Shown: positions 22,085 to 33,993, counted from the stretch's first letter. The stretch: DNA of 64,000 nucleotides from Mercurialis annua (GCF_937616625.2 NC_065576.1:49286128-49350127), one strand, 5' to 3'. Program-made: numbers and translations. The notes: generated from the letters alone by a model not told the origin.

Positions 22085-24225
22085 TTAGGGACATTTAACA
22101 TTTCTTCCTGGACCCCCATAGTAAAAATAATTACCCCAAACTCGATTAATTCCTCCTTGAATATCATAGCAATTAGGATGATCAGCCAATACCCTTAAAT
22201 TAGATAAGGGGATTAAATTATTATCCCAATCAACAACTTGTAAATTTCTGAAATATGAAGCTTTTCCAAAGCCTTCTCTGGCAAAATGACCACTGCCCAT
22301 TTGAGTAGAAGTGTGGAATCCTGAAGCCCTTGAATTTACAGTTTCTCCACCAAATTGGACCATACTTGCATGATCCCTTAAGTGAGTGAACAAAAATGAT
22401 GGCCAATAACCTACTAATATCCCATTTCCAAATTCTAGCCACCAATTTCCATGCTTTGGATCCTACACACACATAAATAGATAAACAAATTTAGTTTTAA
22501 ATTATGCAATAAAGCTCATATAATATATTTAAAAAAAATATCTGGGGTGTCTGATTTTTTTTTAGTTTACTATTTTAGTGTTTGGATTTTTATTTCTTTT
22601 TATTTAATATTTTAATTATTTAAAAATATATCAAAGTATTTCAAGCTATTTTTAAGTCATTGGTGTGCGGAAAAGGTAAACAATTAGCCCCATATTTGCT
22701 TAAATCTTGTTGTTATATTAGCATAAAAAATATTGATAGAATGTGTAAATGATACATTTGCCTGTGGAATTAAAATAACAAATCATATCAGTAAATTTGA
22801 AGTTTATTTGTGATTTTGTTAGTAATCCTGCGATCAAAAAATAAATAAATACTCATTTGATATATTTTTAAGAAATAAAATTCGTACACTAAAATAATAC
22901 TTTTTTTTAGAAAGACACTATTGGTATACTATTTCCTAATATAATTATAATAAGGTGATCAAATGTGCAAAGAAAAACAAAATCCAGAAGATAAAAGAAA
23001 AAGTGAAGATGAGGAATAAGGAAAGCTATTTAACTTGTAAAAGAAGAGAATCTTAGAAAGGAAAAAGTGCAAGAAAATTACAGGCACTGGTTCAAGTTAT
23101 CAAAGCATGGCAAAATGGTACCATTGTTTAGATATTTGTCAATGTCTTAAGGAAATTGGTTAAAATTAGTTCATATTCAAATAGGTTGGTTGTAAATTAA
23201 TGCTATATTAAAATGGTCCCTTCATATGTATATTCAATAGGCATATCAAATAGATTTAATTGCTTTAGAAATCACATACTTTAGTGTTTTTGATAATTTT
23301 AATACGAACTTTTATTTTCAGCGAAACACATGAATTAAATACCGAGCAATTTCCGTTAAAAAATATTGACGTGGACGCCACAGTATACACTGTTTCATCG
23401 TCCACATCAGCAAATATTTAACAGAAAATTGCTCGGTATATCGAATAACAATATTTTAAAAGTTTATGTCCAACATAGAAAAATTAAAAATTCGTATTAA
23501 ATTTTCCAAAGACGCTAAAATTTGTGAATTTTAAAGCAATTAAGCGTATTAAATAATAGAGCATTTGATTTACCTTCCAGACCAATAAGCTGATATCAAA
23601 TTGACCACCAGCATAAGCAGAAGTTGGAGAGATGGCAGCTCCAATTGCAATTTTACTGTTAGTTTGGACAAATCCTGAGCATATATAGTAAATTGTAGCA
23701 TCCCGTTGCTTGATATGCATCAGTCTGTAATAATAATAATAATAATAACAATAACATTATTACTATTACAAATATATTTATAATTTTATCTTATAGTTGA
23801 AGGCAAGACAAAGAATACGTAAGTATATGAAGAACATAGGGTTGATTGCAAATCAGCAATTTTAGCATGTTGTGTAATTTTACAAACTTTCAATTCTGGC
23901 AGTTTTAAACACTAACTAGTATTATTTATTTTTTGCAATTCAGAACATCAATTTTTTTTAATAAAAAATACAGATGCGGACATCAGAATATACACTGTTC
24001 CGACATCAATAAAAAAATTGCCCAGTGTTTCGAATTGTTAAAAATTGATAGTTTGTGTTTTAAATTGCAAAAATTGAAAGTTCATATTAAAATTACAAAA
24101 TATGCTAAATTTCATTATTATATTTGCAATTACTCCAAGAAAATAAAAGCTAGTTTATATGTTTTACTTACAGTCCAATATGTAAAGAATCTGGGATAGT
24201 TGTCCCCATATAGTTCTGGGCTAAC
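22085..24225 (-). pseudogene. Truncated neprosin-domain gene copy (exons 5-7 only), frameshifted
   Basis: Equivalents of exons 5 (24172-24225), 6 (23574-23724) and 7 (22085-22462) of the gene at 28254-33345 are present with intact splice sites. Exons 1-4 are absent because the duplication ends in intron 4. Exon 6 is 151 bases instead of 147: a TATA insertion (plus strand about 23680-23690) shifts the frame after TGCYNLL. Exon 5 is identical to the complete gene. Exon 7 differs at five positions out of 378, all synonymous, and the stop is in the same place. No promoter or start is available, so it should not make a neprosin-family protein. Non-coding transcription is not excluded. Confidence 0.9.
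23339..23439. repeat. Foldback (inverted repeat) in neprosin intron 6, copy A
   Basis: The outer arms ATACCGAGCAATTT and AAATTGCTCGGTAT, followed inward by GACGTGGACG and CGTCCACATC, form an imperfect hairpin of about 101 bases. A more decayed relative (GATGCGGACATC ... CGACATC) lies in the next intron at about 23970-24025. It is probably a small MITE. The same hairpin sits in copy B at 29504-29604. Confidence 0.7.
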
Positions 24226-24418
24226 CTGCAAAATTATTTAAGCAGAAGAAAACTTAACATTTATAGTTACTACAACAACTAATATATATCATATTAATAA
24301 AAATGAGAGGTGGTTGAGCTTTCAAACTGCTTTAAATGTGAAAAAATGTAGGAATATCTTGTTTTCATTATACAATATAGCTCTAAGTTTACGTATCTTA
24401 CATTGATGATGAAGATTT

Positions 24419-24433
24419 TTTCTCTATATATTT
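24419..24433. other. Junction of the tandem duplication
   Basis: Copy A ends in intron 4 sequence (GATGATGAAGATTTTTT), and copy B starts at about 24434 (TTTTAAAACTAATG). Between them lie about a dozen bases (CTCTATATA) found at neither parental edge (compare 13030 and 30580), consistent with end joining plus filler. Confidence 0.65.
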
Positions 24434-27400
24434 TAAAACTAATGTCTTCCTAACATTTGGGTATTAGGTAACCTAGTCGAGTGGAAATATTGTTAAAGCT
24501 CAACTTGATTCTAAAACTTGAAACTCGACTTGAATTCCGTCAAATTTTATTTTATGAGCTTGATCTCGAATCTGTTAGAATATTTGAAATTTGAAATCAA
24601 TTCAATTATGTATAATTAACTCGAGTATTTTGAAACTCGAACTGGACTTTGTAATTAACTTAAGCTCGACTGAGTAATCGAATAGCTCATAAGTAACCTC
24701 GACTCAGTTGCGTGCTTACTCGTAGGTCCTGTTTTGGCAAGTGGGCACAAAAGGGTTTGTAGTCTGCAGATTCAAAACTCATTTTGCTATATTTAAAGTC
24801 GCCGTCACCATTTTGATGAAATAGTTGGTTGGTGGATTCAATTAATAGAGTGGTTGATAATTCCATTATTTTTATAGATTTCAAATCCACCATTGAAAGC
24901 TATACCTGGACTTATATCATTTTTATTATTGTTTCAAGTTCAACAAAGTTTCCTTGTACTTCAAGAAAGTAAATATGCTTCAAAGGTTTTCATAAATAAG
25001 TGTTAATGTTTTCAAAGATACGTAGAAGTAAACTCACCAGCTTGCCTTTTAAGTCAGCTTTTTCCCCGTCTCCTTATTACATTTAGCTGATGGATCGAGT
25101 TTATTTATTTTAGCCTTAGGCATAAGGTAAATAATAAAAATGTTTGTATTTTCTTTAAAAGTACACATAAAGTACACATAGAAGACGACATCAGGAGGTC
25201 ATATTTTTAATTTTTTTGATTAAAAAGGAAAAATGTTTATTGGGTCTCTAGTTTAAATTGTTTATCAATTAAAAAAATCTTTTGTGATTTTTAGCATTAG
25301 CACACTTTATAAACCAGTATGGTTCGGTTATTAATTAAATACTCCTAAAACATAGCGCTGACAAGTTAGAGAGTAGCAACATAGAAGTGAAGGCGGAGAC
25401 TGATGAAGAAGAAGTTGAAAAAGAAAAAGTGGAAGTGGAGGTCGTGCAGTTACAGTTGATGGAGATGGAAGCGAAATTCAATATCTTTATTAATAAAAAT
25501 TAGAAATATATTAAAAATATTTAAGTGATCAAACACAAAGTGTAATCTTAAAAGTTTATTAAGAGTTATAATAAGTATGTTTCTAAAATGTTAGAGTTTA
25601 TTTTGTCTCTTTTTTTTAATTTTTTAATGTTGCATTGCTTGGGGATCCCCTAAAGTAGATTGTGAAGTTGGAAAACTAATTTTATTGCCATAGAAATGAA
25701 TTTGAGCTTTGGGGTGGGAAAAGAGTAAAGTAGGAGTTGGTGAAGTTGATTTATGTGCAAAATGGCGTTTCAATAGGAAACATACTTATTATAACACTTT
25801 GGTCCTCACAAAAGCAAATACCGAAAGTGCAACACAAGCTACTACATGTGAATTAGGGTTTGTTTTCATGTCAATTATGACAGAATCTTAGTTTTATGTG
25901 AGCCTTTGGATTATGTTAATTAATTCACAATCTCTTATTTGCATCATAATTAATGTTTTCGTGTATTTGAAATTCAATAACACTTGCATTTATGTGAAAA
26001 CGTAAGCTTTAAGAGAAAGATAGCTGGCATTTTTATGCACATGCACCAATTTTTCATGATTATTTTATAGATCAAGTAGACTCTTGAGCACTGCAATTTC
26101 AATTGCTTGCTATAGGCTTAAGCACCTCAAGTAAGATCATTTTATTTTTAATTGGTAATTTACTCATCTTTTTAGTAAATGAATTAGTAGTAATTATACT
26201 TTTGTGCAATAATGCATAGATCTACTAATAAATGTTTGAAGAAAGGTAGAGCAACTTATAATTAATGAACCCAGATATTTTTAACTAAGAATTTGATTAT
26301 GTTAGCTGTTAGTAGTTAATAGTTATATATTTCAAATTTTAAAGTGGTCTTAAACAACTGGTCCTATTGAATTTCAAAATCGAAATATTAGAAATACACT
26401 AAAGACTTTTATGTACCCAGATGCATGATGAATAGATAATTAAATATACTATGACAAACATTTGATTATATAATTACTTAAAAGAAATCAAAGGATGACA
26501 ACTTAAGCTTTTAGCAATATAAACAAATCTTTTATGTCTTGAATTGATAATTAATTTAATTATAATAAATTAAAAAATTAATTAATTTTTAATAAAATAT
26601 TTTTTTTATATTCATATCATTTTATTTAATATATTCCTAAACGATAATTTGGACATTGTGATTTGTCAATTATAAATTGAGACAATTATATCTAAGTCTC
26701 AAATTATATCTACTTTTCCTCTCAAAAAAATAAATAAATTATATCTATTTTCAAAATTTATTTTTGTATTATTTTTCATTTTGAATGCTTATTTTATATA
26801 ATTAGTTTTTTATTTTAGTTTTAAAAAAGTTATATGGATTTAAAATGAGAATTATGTTTTTAAAAATAGGTTTAAATTGAGGGTTGAATATATTTGTTTC
26901 AATCCACAAAATTAATGGACCACAATGTATAAATTATTTTTAAAAATATATTTAATAAAATGATTAAAACTGTGGATGCAGAAAATTATTTTACCTTTAT
27001 TTGTACTTACTTTATATATCATAATTATTTCTATTTAATTAAATGGTTATGGAGTATTAATTTAAATACTTCTTAAGTAGGTGGTAAAAATTAATAAAAG
27101 GTGAAAAAGCGAAACATTCATTATTGCATTTCAGCACAAAAAATAATTATATTGCATAAATAATAGCTAATGAGTAGGAAGAAACTGAGTATTGGTCCAA
27201 CATGATAGTTATGTAAATAGAAAGTAGCAATTATATTATACTCAAAATTAACAATCACTATTCATCCACTAATAAATTCACAACTAATAAAAAAGGGTAA
27301 TGTTAATTTAAGGGACCCAATAGGCATTTATCAAGGGGAAATGTCATGTGCAAGATTAATGAACCCATTGAGAAAGTGGGTTAGATATATTGGCATTTGC

Positions 27401-27604
27401 ATGGTCCCATAATTGAATGTCAAAATTTTAAATCTCAAATAGGAATACTATAGCAAAAATAAAATGTTAAAAAATAAAGTTAACCTATAATATTACTAAA
27501 GATAGAAATATTATATCTAAAATGTAATAGTTAGAAAAAGAAAACATTGCTAAAATGAGAAAGAAAAGGTAATAAAAGTAACATTAATTTGAAGACTTTT
27601 TTTT

Positions 27605-27917
27605 CTGAAAAATATAAAAAAATCCTTCAAATTATTCACAAAAAGAATATGAACCTTTTTAATTTTCAACATTTGAGCCATTAATACTTTTAAATGATGC
27701 AAAAAAGTCCTTTAATTTTTCGGGACAGAGCACTTAAACCCTTCTAGTTTATTTTTTTGAATTAATCCCTCACATATTTAGTTATTTTTATAGTTTTTCC
27801 AAGTGTGGAGCTTATTTGTAACATTTAAAAATGTTAAGAGCTTAAATGGCCTACAAAATTAAAAGGATTTATGCGCTCTTTTGAGTAACTTGAAGGGTTA
27901 TTTTGCACCTTCATCCA
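27605..27917. mobile_element. MITE with inverted ends (copy B)
   Basis: The left end (AAATCCTTCAAATTATTCA, AACCTTTTTAATTTT) is the approximate inverse of the right end (on the other strand AACCCTTCAAGTTACTCA, AATCCTTTTAATTTT), giving imperfect TIRs of about 75 bases. No clear target duplication was found. Confidence 0.5.
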
Positions 27918-28035
27918 ATTTTATTTTATTCTCACAAATATAAGAGAGGCAAAGGAAAATCACAAGCAATAAATAGTATATTCATTTGATTTGTTTTTCT
28001 TTCTAAATTTACATAAGTCCCTAAGGAGGCACTGC

Positions 28036-28086
28036 ATTAATAACCACTTGTTTTTTTTTTTTTGAGGAAATTAATAACCACTTGTT
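28036..28086 (-). mobile_element. Micro-insertion: T-run plus GAGGAA with 17-bp target duplication
   Basis: ATTAATAACCACTTGTT occurs at 28036-28052 and again at 28070-28086. Between the copies lie only T11GAGGAA. Copy A has a single uninterrupted ATTAATAACCACTTGTT at the matching site (about 21909-21925). On the minus strand this is a poly-A tail preceded by TTCCTC with a LINE-sized target duplication, that is, an almost completely 5'-truncated retroposition. Confidence 0.65.
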
Positions 28087-28253
28087 AGTTAAGGGGCAAA
28101 AAGATGAAAAAAAGAATACACAAGGTAATTAATTAAATATAAGAATAACCCAAAACTCACCAATGATCTTGAGAAGAAACCAATATCACCCCAAAATAAT
28201 AACAAAAAAACAAAAAAAAAAGTAAAAAAAATTAAACCCCACCCTATATACCC

Positions 28254-31200
28254 TTAGGGACATTTAACATTTCTTCCTGGACCCCCATAGTAAAAATAAT
28301 TACCCCAAACTCGATTAATTCCTCCTTGAATATCGTAGCAATTAGGATGATCAGCCAATACCCTTAAATTAGATAAGGGAATTAAATTATTATCCCAATC
28401 AACAACTTGTAAATTTCTGAAATATGAAGCTTTTCCAAAGCCTTCTCTTGCAAAATGACCACTGCCCATTTGAGTCGAAGTGTGGAATCCTGAAGCCCTT
28501 GAATTTACAGTTTCTCCACCAAATTGGACCATACTTGCATGATCCCTTAAGTGAGTGAACAAAAATGAAGGCCAATAACCTACTAATATCCCATTTCCAA
28601 ATTCTAGCCACCAATTTCCATGCTTTGGATCCTACAAACACAAAAATAAATAAATTAAGTTTTATATTATGCAATAAAGCTCATATAATATAGTAAAAAA
28701 AAATTATATCTGCGGTGTCGGATTTTTTTTGAGTTTACTATTTTAGTGTTTCGATTTTTATTTAAATAAATATTTTAATTATTTAAAAATATATCAAAGT
28801 ATTTCAAGCTATTTTTAAGTCATTGGTGTGCGGAAAAGGTAAACAATTAGCCCCATATTTGCTTAAATCTTGTTGTTATATTAGCATAAAAAATATTGAT
28901 AGAATGTGTAAATGATACATTTGCCTGTGGAATTAAAATAACAATTCATATCAGTAAATTTGAAGTTTATTTGTGACTTTGTTAGTAATCCTGCGATCAA
29001 AAAATAAATAAATATTCATATGATATATTTTTAAGAAATAAAATTTGTACTCTAAAATAACAGTTTTTTTTTTAGAAAGACACTATTGGTATACTATTTC
29101 CTAATATAATTATAATAAGGTGATCAAATGTGCAAAGAAAAACAAAATCCAGAAGATAAAAGAAAAAGTGAAGATGAGGAATAAGGAAAGCTATTTAACT
29201 TGTAAAAGAAGAGAATCTTAGAAAGGAAAAAGTGCAAGAAAATTACAGGCACTGGTTCAAGTTATCAAAGCATGGCAAAATGGTACCATTGTTTAGATAT
29301 TTGTCAATGTCTTAAGGAAATTGGTTAAAATTAGTTCATATTCAAATAGGTTGGTTGTAAATTAATGCTATATTAAAATGGTCCCTTCATATGTATATTC
29401 AATAGGCATATCAAATAGATTTAATTGCTTTAGAAATCACATACTTTAGTGTTTTTGATAATTTTAATACGAACTTTTATTTTCAGCGAAACACATGAAT
29501 TAAATACCGAGCAATTTCCGTTAAAAAATATTGACGTGGACGCCACAGTATACACTGTTTCATCGTCCACATCAGCAAATATTTAACAGAAAATTGCTCG
29601 GTATATCGAATAACAATATTTTAAAAGTTTATGTCCAACATAGAAAAATTAAAAATTCGTATTAAATTTTCCAAAGACGCTAAAATTTGTGAATTTTAAA
29701 GCAATTAAGCGTATTAAATAATAGAGCATTTGATTTACCTTCCAGACCAATAAGCTGATATCAAATTGACCACCAGCATAAGCAGAAGTTGGAGAGATGG
29801 CAGCTCCAATTGCAATTTTACTGTTAGTTTGGACAAATCCTGAGCATAGTAAATTGTAGCATCCCGTTGCTTGATATGCATCAGTCTGTAATAATAATAA
29901 TAATAATAACAATAACATTATTACTATTACAAATATATTTATAATTTTATCTTATAGTTGAAGGCAAGACAAAGAATACGTAAGTATATGAAGAACATAG
30001 GGTTGATTGCAAATCAGCAATTTTAGCATGTTGTGTAATTTTACAAACTTTCAATTCTGACAGTTTTAAACACTAACTAGTATTATTTATTTTTTGCAAT
30101 TCAGAACATCAATTTTTTTTAATAAAAAATACAGATGCGGACATCAGAATATACATTGTTCCGACATCAATAAAAAAATTGCCCATTGTTTCGAATTGTT
30201 AAAAATTGACAGTTTGTGTTTTAAATTGCAAAAATTGAAAGTTCATATTAAAATTACAAAATATGCTAAATTTCATTATTATTTTTGCAATTACTCCAAG
30301 AAAATAAAAGCTAGTTTATATGTTTTACTTACAGTCCAATATGTAAAGAATCTGGGATAGTTGTCCCCATATAGTTCTGGGCTAACCTGCAAAATTATTT
30401 AAGCAGAAGAAAACTTAACATTTATAGCTACTACAACAACTAATATATATCATATTAATAAAAATGAGAGGTGGTTGAGCTTTCAAACTGCTTTAAATGT
30501 GAAAAAATGTAGGAATATCTTGTTTTCATTATAGAATATAGCTCTAAGTTTACATATCTTACATTGATGATGAAGATTTTTATGATATAGACTTGTCATA
30601 TTCAATCTTCCACCTTCCGATCTTTTTTTTTTCAATTTTATTCTCTAGTATTCGAGAGGTGGACTGCAGTCCGGACTGCCGTCGAAAATTTAAAAATATA
30701 AAATAGAGTTTATAGTGAAGTTAGGTTTAGTTGGAGGATCAACCCGGACTGCAGAAAGGTCAAAATAAACCAAAATGGTTGACATATTATTTAGCCCGAG
30801 TTGAAAAAAAAATATCACAATTCCACTAACAAGTCGATAAAAGTAAAATATAAATGGATAATTTTAGGTGAGAGATGTCTTTTAATGTTTACTATATAAT
30901 GTGTGAACAGTATGATGAGAGAGAGTTAGAATCGGCAAATAAAAAAGGTGAAAGAGAAGAAAATCGAGATGGTAAAATTAGACGATTAAAAAATAATACT
31001 AAAAGGTTAAGAAAAGGCGGATACGATAGATGAGAGGAGTGATTACTCATCTTGTCCTCTTAATTCGACTCCTAAATATAAGCACTCTCCCCATTCGAAT
31101 TATTAAAAAAAACGACCCATTGATCATAATTTTTTTGATTTGATTTTATGAGTTCCTCATTCTAAATTAGCATGTTAAGGTTTGATTAATATAAATTTAA

Positions 31201-33345
31201 AGTGACAAACCTGCCAACCAGCTTCAATGGTATTAAGATCATCACCAAATGAACCAGAAATGACCCACAATTGAGATAAGCTGAATTCATATTGATTGGA
31301 AACTCTGGGTGCCCACACATTTATACTTGCTTTGGCACCATAATATTGATCTCCACTCACATATCCAACTGCATGCTGTACAACCCAACAATTTGATAAT
31401 GAAATAAGGCTCTAAATATTCAAAATACATTGCATATTTGTTGAATATGTTACTATCATTACCTACATATAAGGAATTTCCCTACCTTATATTATATTCT
31501 TGATGCTACAATTCATCAACTATATACTTAGTTCTGTTCTCTTTTTTATTTGTCTTTAAAATTAATTGGACCGTCACCTTTCTTTTACTTGGCATATCTT
31601 TGGCCATGACTTCATTTAAAATAAAGAATAAAAAGCTAAATTATCAAGAAAATATTTAAGTGAAATAAATATTTCTAAAATAATTTTAACAATTTGGTCC
31701 GTAAATTTATCCTGACAATTATATCCAATTAGCAAATAAAAAAGACGAATGGTTTGATTGATAAAAGTATTTTTTAATCTTTTGATTTATTTTTATGAAA
31801 AATTAATATATAATTGAAGAAATAACTATCTTATCTAAAAAAAAATTATAATTTTTTTTTCTAAATTTGGATTAATTTATTATTAAATTACCTTACAATA
31901 TTGAATTGTATTCTATATAATTTAGATTATTTTTATTATGACTTATAAAATTGACGGAACGGACTATTAAATTATTTTTTAAAAATAGTTCTATTAACTA
32001 GTACTACTTGATAAGGAAACCATGAAATTCTGCAACTTGATGACTGAAATAAAAGAACATTCAGATGGCAGAATTCCTTAATTTTCTTTAAATAGCAATT
32101 AACATAAGCATTCTTTCGTCATGTGTTTCATTGATTACTTTTCAGAGAAAATATTCACCAAATTAAATGATCAAACTCAAGGATTAAACTCATAAATTTA
32201 TAGTTTATCTTGATCAAACTCAAGAAAGAAGAAAATGATCATTTATAAATTGAACTCTTGGATTAAATAAATCTAAAACCTTATCACTATTCAAAAAGCA
32301 GTATTTTGTATTATTACTCTTTTAATCTTTCTTTTTAATAATTTAATTACCAAAAACACTAGTTTGTCTTCAAGAAAAAGTGTCATGGAAAAAAAGAAAA
32401 AAAAGAGACAATTAGCAGAAAATCTCATTTGTTTGTTTGACCATTTTCTTTTCAGTTCTTGAGTTGATTAAGGCTGTTTTTGGCTCTTTTTAAAGAAAAC
32501 AAAAGAATTAAATAATTTCTTTTTGCATTTTAATTTTTTATATGTAATATTTTTGGTGATTGTTATTAATTTGAAGAACATACCTCATGGCCATTACTAT
32601 TAGTATCTCTTCGAACATGTCTTCTTAATTTCCGTCCAAATCTCCGAACAGAACTAGCTCTTAACATGTCTTCTTCTTTTGTTCTTCTGATCGGAACGGT
32701 CCCTTCAGGACATGTCTCCCCTGAAAAACTCCATAACTGAAAATTTTCCGACACCATTCCTGTCGGATTATGCCCTTTTGGTCTTTCCGGCGCCTCCTGA
32801 ATTTTTCAGACGTATCATGATGAACAAAAAATTCCAAGAAAATAAAAATTGTACGTGCATTAAAAGTCAAATAAATTACCAATGGTTTTTGGCCTTTTAA
32901 TTTTATATGATCAAAAGCTGGCTGCTGATGAGATAAAACACAGTCTATAACATCTCCATCAGAACTCTGCACAAAAAAAAAAATCAAGAACATAATTAAC
33001 GGAGAAAATGAGAATAACGAGCTATAGCTCAAATAATATAACGCTGGACAGTATTCTGCCAAGGTCGTGAGTTCTATTCTTTAAAAGAAATACCTGAATT
33101 GTCTTGACAGGAGGTTTGTTGAGTTTCTTGAGATGTTCTTTAATGATCTTTAGCTTGTGTAACTCTTGATCAGGTCGGAAAGTTTGATTTTTCAGACGAC
33201 CCGTAATATTTTCCGACGCCGAATAAACCGGAGAAATTAAAGAAAAAAGAAGAAGAAGAAAACAAACAAAACAAGAAATGATTGGTGAGAATGAGAATGA
33301 GATTGAGATCTCACTACACCACCAAGAACAAGAAGAAGAAGCCAT
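28254..33345 (-). CDS. Neprosin-domain (DUF239) secreted protein with DUF4409 propeptide, 431 aa, seven exons
   Basis: Exons (minus strand): 33094-33345, 32880-32966, 32584-32796, 31211-31375, 30333-30386, 29739-29885, 28254-28631. All are phase 0 with GT/AG borders, and the total is 431 residues plus TAA. Residues 1 to about 43 form a signal peptide with a Phe/Leu core (CFVCFLLLLFSL). Residues about 60-150 match the neprosin activation-peptide region (CVLSHQQPAFDHIKLK, CPEGTVPIRR). The neprosin domain starts near HEHAVGYVSGDQYYGAKA. Glutamates in NTIEAGWQV and FGGETVNS correspond to the pair proposed as catalytic in Nepenthes neprosin, a prolyl-cleaving glutamic endopeptidase; this mapping is from memory. 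Substrate and localisation (apoplast or vacuole) are inferred. The start at 33345 was chosen because the signal peptide follows; an in-frame ATG eight codons upstream also exists. The 3' exons are duplicated at 22085-24225. Confidence 0.93.
29504..29604. repeat. Foldback (inverted repeat) in neprosin intron 6, copy B
   Basis: Same hairpin as at 23339-23439 and identical by eye over the arms, although it lies in an intron. The second, degenerate relative is at about 30130-30185. Confidence 0.7.
33003..33090 (+). mobile_element. tRNA-derived SINE-like fragment in neprosin intron 1
   Basis: The + strand shows TATAGCTCAAATAATATAACG, resembling a polymerase III A box, and about 30 bases later GGTCGTGAGTTCTATTCT, resembling a B box (GGTTCGANTCC). 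This is the layout of plant SINE heads. It lies antisense in intron 1, just inside the exon 1 donor. No tail or target duplication is clear. Confidence 0.4.
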
Positions 33346-33993
33346 ATTATTTGTTTCTTCTTCTATCAAATCTCTATTACATTGCTTTAATTCTTCTTCT
33401 TGTCTTCTTCTATTATGATGATCAAAACAAGAAAATTAATTTATTCTTAATTTTTGTATCCATCCAACAAAAATATCACTATTCTAAAGAAAAATATAAT
33501 AAAAATTCACCATTTCCCAACTTTTTTTTTTCTATTCTCTTCTTATTGCAGCTTCCTAATACTTGGATTTATAAATTCTGACAAGCTTCAATTTCTATGC
33601 ATGAATATGAGGAGAATAAATAAATGAAAAAAAAACTATAGAGTATATTTGGGCATGTGGGTATGGAGTTATAAATACAGGGTAGTGATGAAATCATGCT
33701 TATATATATATTTTTATAAATGATTTTTTGGAAAAATAAAAATAGGGTAATGTTTCCAGTCTCCAATACAAGGACTGAAAACTTTAGCTTTATGGTTGAA
33801 TGTTGAAATAGAATAATAGAGGGGGCAAAATGGGGGTGTGATGATAAATTATTATTTTCTGTTATTCTTTACTTTGGTTATGATAGGATTCTGAATCAAA
33901 GGGTTTTATTTCCTTTGCTTTAGGGAGTCTTTCTCACTTCCCTAGATGTTCCTTCTTTGTGTCAGCTTCTCTATTTTTTTCTTATTTATTTAT
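33346..33993. other. Upstream region of the neprosin gene
   Basis: The first 75 bases upstream of the start are CT-rich on the + strand (GA-rich in the sense of the gene), typical of a 5' leader. I see no convincing TATA box. The remainder is AT-rich with no gene. Confidence 0.5.

Larger units (their letters stand above)
13036..24418. repeat. Tandem segmental duplication, copy A (interrupted by copia element)
   Basis: Outside the copia insertion (13965-19235) this segment aligns collinearly with 24434-30576. Both copies start at TTTTAAAACTAATGTCTT and run to the neprosin intron 4 sequence ending TTGATGATGAAGATTTTT. Copy A differs by several small indels: about 70 bases missing near 13266, a 24-bp repeat near 13470-13503, and loss of the first part of a MITE near 21573. 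About 100 bp of copy B sequence (around 25287-25389) is replaced by 78 bp of unrelated sequence plus the copia element. Identity is uneven, being low around 20.1-21.0 kb and near-perfect at about 23.0-23.9 kb. Confidence 0.93.
24437..28253. other. Copy B spacer downstream of the neprosin gene, no gene seen
   Basis: AT-rich DNA aligned with 13040-13890 and 19236-22084. A 60-residue frame at about 25709-25891 is the partner of the one in copy A and has no family features. I recognise no gene. Confidence 0.6.
24434..30576. repeat. Tandem segmental duplication, copy B
   Basis: This copy is collinear with 13036-24418 and lacks the copia element. It contains the functional 3' exons (5-7) of the neprosin gene and continues without a break into its intron 4 and 5' exons, so it represents the ancestral arrangement at its right edge. 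Segments unique to this copy include the sequence at about 25287-25389, replaced in copy A, and a T13-GAGGA insertion at 28051-28068. Confidence 0.93.

Noticed and set aside
22085..22393. Intact 102-residue C-terminal neprosin frame in copy A as a separate small gene
   Set aside because: Its apparent start is not an ATG. It is exon 7 with a conserved splice acceptor, downstream of a frameshifted exon 6 and without exons 1-4.
33022..33093. Extension of neprosin exon 1 past TIQ (VFLLKNRTHDLGR)
   Set aside because: A GT donor at the CAG/GTATTT border and in-phase continuation in exon 2 (SSDGDVIDCV) match the family, so the extension is intron.
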